From Saccoglossus kowalevskii (Eukaryota; Hemichordata; Enteropneusta; Harrimaniidae): a DNA stretch of 49,928 nucleotides. The stretch is from assembly GCF_000003605.2 (NCBI RefSeq), contig NW_003142659.1, positions 1 through 49,928 of the forward strand, given 5' to 3'. Below are positions 47,271 to 49,928 of this stretch, in pieces. The notes below the pieces were generated by a model, which was given only the letters and a program-made list of their open reading frames with translations, made no database searches and had not been told where the DNA came from. How positions within the stretch are numbered: position 1 is the first letter of the stretch; every line of letters begins with the position of its first letter. A program made the translations under genes and the position numbers.

Positions 47271-49460
47271 AACTAATATGTCAGGTATATGAATGTGTTA
47301 CTGGGATTTCTCTGCTGGCTTGATGCTGTAAACGTCTCAACTAATATGTCTGGTATATGAACGTGTTACTGGGATTTCTCTGTTGGCTTGATGCTGTAAA
47401 CGTCTCAACTAATATGTCTGGTATATGAACGTGTTACTGGGATTTCTCTGTTGGCTTGATGCTGTAAACATCTCAACTAATATGTCTGGCATATGAACGT
47501 GTTACTTGCATTTCTCTGTTGGCTTGATGCTGTAAACATCTCAACTAATATGTCTGGTATATGAATGTGTTACTGGGATTTCTCTGCTGGCTTGATGCTG
47601 TAAACGTCTCAACTAATATGTCTGGTATATGAACGTGTTACTGGGATTTCTCTGTTGGCTTGATGCTGTAAACATCTCAACTAATATGTCTGGTATATGA
47701 ACGTGTTACTGGGATTTCTCTGTTGGCTTGACGCTGTAAACGTCTCAACTAATATGTCTGATATATGAACGTGTTACTGGAATTTCTCTGTTGACTTGAT
47801 GGCATAAACGTCTCAACTAATATATCTGGTATATGAATGTATTACTGGAATTTCTCTGTTGGCTTGATGCTGTAAACGTCTAAATTAATATGCCTTGTAT
47901 ATGAACGTGTTACTGGGATTTCTCTGTTGGCTTGATGCTGTAAACCTCTCAACTAATATGTCTGGTATATGAACGTGTTACTGGGATTTCTCTGCTGGCT
48001 TGATGATGTAAACGTCTCAACTAATATGTCTGGTATATGAACGTGTTACTGGGATTTCTCTGTTGGCTTGATGCTGTAAACGTCTCAACTAATATGTCTG
48101 GTATATGAACGTGTTACTGGGATTTCTCTGTTGGCTTGATGCTGTAAACGTCTAAATTAATATGCCTTGTATATGAACGTGTTACTGGGATTTCTCTGTT
48201 GGCTTGATGCTGTAAACCTCTCAACTAATATGTCTGGTATATGAACGTGTTACTGGGATTTCTCTGTTGGCTTGATGCTGTAAACATCTCAACTAATATG
48301 TCTGGTATATGAATGTGTTACTGGGATTTCTCTGCTGGCTTGATGCTGTAAACATCTCAACTAATATGTCTGGTATATGAACGTGTTACTGGGATTTCTC
48401 TGTTGGCTTGACGCTGTAAACGTCTCAACTAATATGTCTGATATATGAACGTGTTACTGGAATTTCTCTGTTGACTTGATGGCATAAACGTCTCAACTAA
48501 TATATCTGGTATATGAATGTATTACTGGAATTTCTCTGTTGGCTTGATGCTGTAAACGTCTAAATTAATATGCCTTGTATATGAACGTGTTACTGGGATT
48601 TCTCTGTTGGCTTGATGCTGTAAACCTCTCAACTAATATGTCTGGTATATGAACGTGTTACTGGGATTTCTCTGCTGGCTTGATGCTGTAAACGTCTCAA
48701 CTAATATGTCTGGTATATGAACGTGTTACTGGGATTTCTCTGTTGGCTTGATGCTGTAAACGTCTCAACTAATATGTCTGGTATATGAACGTGTTACTGG
48801 GATTTCTCTGTTGGCTTGATGCTGTAAACATCTCAACTAATATGTCTGGCATATGAACGTGTTATTTGGATTTCTCTGTTGGCTTGATGCTGTAAACATC
48901 TCAACTAATATGTCTGGTATATGAATGTGTTACTGGGATTTCTCTGCTGGCTTGATGCTGTAAACGTCTCAACTAATATGTCTGGTATATGAACGTGTTA
49001 CTGGGATTTCTCTGTTGGCTTGATGCTGTAAACATCTCAACTAATATGTCTGATATATGAACGTGTTACTGGGATTTCTCTGTTGGCTTGACGCTGTAAA
49101 TGTCTCAACTAATATGTCTGATATATGAACGTGTTACTGGAATTTCTCTGTTGACTTGATGGCATAAACGTCTCAACTAATATATCTGGTATATGAACGT
49201 ATTACTGGAATTTCTCTGTTGGCTTGATGCTGTAAACGTCTAAATTAATATGCCTGGTATATGAACGTGTTACTGGGATTTCTCTGTTGGCTTGATGCTG
49301 TAAACCTCTCAACTAATATGTCTGGTATATGAACGTGTTACTGGGATTTCTCTGTTGGCTTGATGCTGTAATCATCTCAACTAATATGTCTGGTATATGA
49401 ACGTGTTACTGGGATTTCTCTGTTGGCTTGATGCTGTAAACATCTCAACTAATATGTCTG
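47271..49460 (+). repeat. Right-hand type A block with a 680-bp tandem unit
   Basis: All 68-mers, starting at GTCAGGTATATGAATG (47282) as at 6755, 39702 and 41934. Inside, about 47.65-48.15 kb is repeated at about 48.33-48.83 kb. The private TATGCCTTGTATATG lies at about 47890 and 48570, 680 bp (10 x 68) apart, and both copies share GAATGTATTACTGG. A third TATGCCTTG at 48164 shows a 4-monomer and 6-monomer split of the unit. GTTACTTGCATTTC near 47513 is a one-off change from GTTACTTGGATTTC. Confidence 0.83.
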
Positions 49461-49928
49461 GTATATGAACGTGTTACTAGAATTTCTCTGTTGGCTTAAT
49501 GTTGTAAACCTCTCAACTAATATGTCTGGTATATGAACGTGTTACTGGAATTTCTCTGTTGACTTGATGCTGTAAACGTCTCAACTAATATGTCTGGTAC
49601 ATGATCATGTTACTGGAATTTCTCTGTTGGCTTGATGTTGTAAACATCTCAGAATGTCTGGTATATGAACGTATTACTGGAATTTCTCTGTTGGCTTGAG
49701 GCTGTAAACGTCTCAATTAATATGTCTGGTATATGAACGTTTTTCTGGAATTTCTCTGTTAACTTGATGCTGTAAACCTCTCAACTAATATGTCTGGTAT
49801 ATGAATATGTTACTGGAATTTCTCTGTTGACTTGATGACGTAGACGTCTCAACTAATATGTCTGGTATATGAACGTGTTATTGGAATTTCTCTGTTGACT
49901 TGATGCTGTAATCGTCTCAACTATGATG
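49461..49928 (+). repeat. Divergent right-edge monomers
   Basis: The last seven or so monomers carry many private changes: GTTACTAGAATTTC, GGCTTAATGTTG, GGTACATGATCATG, CATCTCAGAATGTC, GGCTTGAGGCTG, GAACGTTTTTCTGG and GTTAACTTGATG. The closing bases CAACTATGATG depart from the usual CAACTAATATG. Increased divergence here and in the first 0.9 kb is what one expects near the edges of a satellite array, but the window may equally be cut from a longer array or end where an assembly ran out. Confidence 0.7.

Larger units (their letters stand above)
1..49928 (+). repeat. Satellite array, 68-bp monomer, about 735 head-to-tail copies
   Basis: The whole window is made of one monomer. Taking TTACTGG as the first base, a copy runs through GGAATTTCTCTGTTG, then CTTGATGCTGTAAACGTC, then TCAACTAATATGTCTGG, then TATATGAACGTG, and the next TTACTGG follows 68 bases later (for example from 56 to 124). 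The consensus counts by hand to 26 T, 16 A, 15 G and 11 C, about 38% GC. All copies point the same way; I saw no inverted copy. Lengths of 64 and 60 bp occur as well. 68 is not a multiple of three, so every reading frame passes through all three phases, and TAA and TGA occur in each copy on the plus strand. That argues against a coding repeat. No stretch over 300 bases lacks the repeat. The family is not one I can name. Eukaryotic satellite DNA is inferred from size and structure. Confidence 0.97.

Noticed and set aside
1-49928. CRISPR array
   Set aside because: The repeats are contiguous 68-bp monomers with no unique spacers between conserved repeats; variation is spread through the monomer and is shared between copies in blocks.
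1-49928. Coding minisatellite or repeat-protein gene
   Set aside because: The monomer length is not divisible by three, and there are stops in all plus-strand phases (GTAAAC, ACTAAT, CTTGATG, TATGAAC). One-, two- and four-base indels are tolerated throughout.
1-49928. Bacterial-type promoter in each monomer (TTGACT ... TAATAT)
   Set aside because: The spacing is about 21 bases instead of about 17, the elements are part of the repeat consensus, and no gene lies downstream.
1-49928. CENP-B box or telomere repeat
   Set aside because: I looked for the core of the 17-bp CENP-B box (TTCG ... CGGG) and for TTAGGG-type or TTTAGGG-type runs on both strands of the consensus and variants and found none. 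A centromeric role is therefore not supported by motif.
1-49928. tRNA, rRNA or structured RNA genes
   Set aside because: No stretch escapes the 68-bp periodicity, and no tRNA A or B box or rRNA core motif was seen. Short palindromes such as ACGT, CATATG and ATGATCAT are too small to indicate a structured RNA.

Overview
The window is one uninterrupted block of satellite-type tandem repeat. From the first base to the last it consists of head-to-tail copies, all in the same orientation, of a monomer about 68 bp long, roughly 735 copies in all. I found no unique-sequence gap, gene, RNA gene, transposon or inverted segment. An array of this size and layered structure is typical of heterochromatic satellite DNA in a eukaryotic nuclear genome (centromeric, pericentromeric, subtelomeric or interstitial). 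I do not recognise the family, so I name no species. The monomer is about 38% GC, with 26 T against 16 A on the given strand. Read from its TTACTGG landmark, it carries an ACGT tetramer at about positions 35-38 and another at 64-67.

Monomers come in three lengths: 68 bp (standard), 64 bp (4 bp lost around TCAACTAATATG, leaving TCAATATG) and 60 bp (a rarer form with GGCTGTTGTAATCACC). Sequence variants fall into two groups. Type A blocks are almost all 68-mers with markers such as GATGGCATAAAC, GTCTAAATTAATATGCC and TTTCTCTGCTGG. They fill about 0.84-7.5 kb and recur at about 39.6-40.75, 41.8-43.5 and 47.3-49.46 kb. Type B blocks contain regular 64-mers and markers such as GAAAGTATTACAGG, GATGCAGTAAACG, GTCAGGCATATG and GATGTTTTAAACATC. 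They fill about 7.5-39.6, 40.75-41.8 and 43.5-47.3 kb.

Above the monomer lies a mosaic of higher-order repeats (HORs). The left part has an 18-monomer unit of 1224 bp, three full copies plus a partial one. The centre has a recurring 8-monomer unit of 540 bp (7 x 68 + 64), a recurring five-monomer cassette with 23 copies, and tandem units of 944/948, 472, 1956 and about 1347 bp. The right part has a 33-monomer unit of 2232 bp in two tandem copies that joins A and B blocks, and a 680-bp unit. Long-range copies also occur: about 14.5-21.4 kb is copied at 27.2-32.3 kb with three losses of whole monomers; 8.3-10.0 kb is copied at about 44.0-45.7 kb; and a 1.42-kb segment at 11.46-12.88 kb appears circularly permuted at 23.24-24.67 kb. 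These are the marks of unequal crossing-over, gene conversion and possibly circle-mediated amplification.

Nothing here supports a protein-coding system. The two longest open frames (about 66 codons, minus strand) start at TTG and are open because indels in the repeat remove its usual stop. Coordinates of repeat boundaries are hand-read and may be off by up to about one monomer, except where a private variant fixes an offset. All long-range structure also depends on the assembly being correct.
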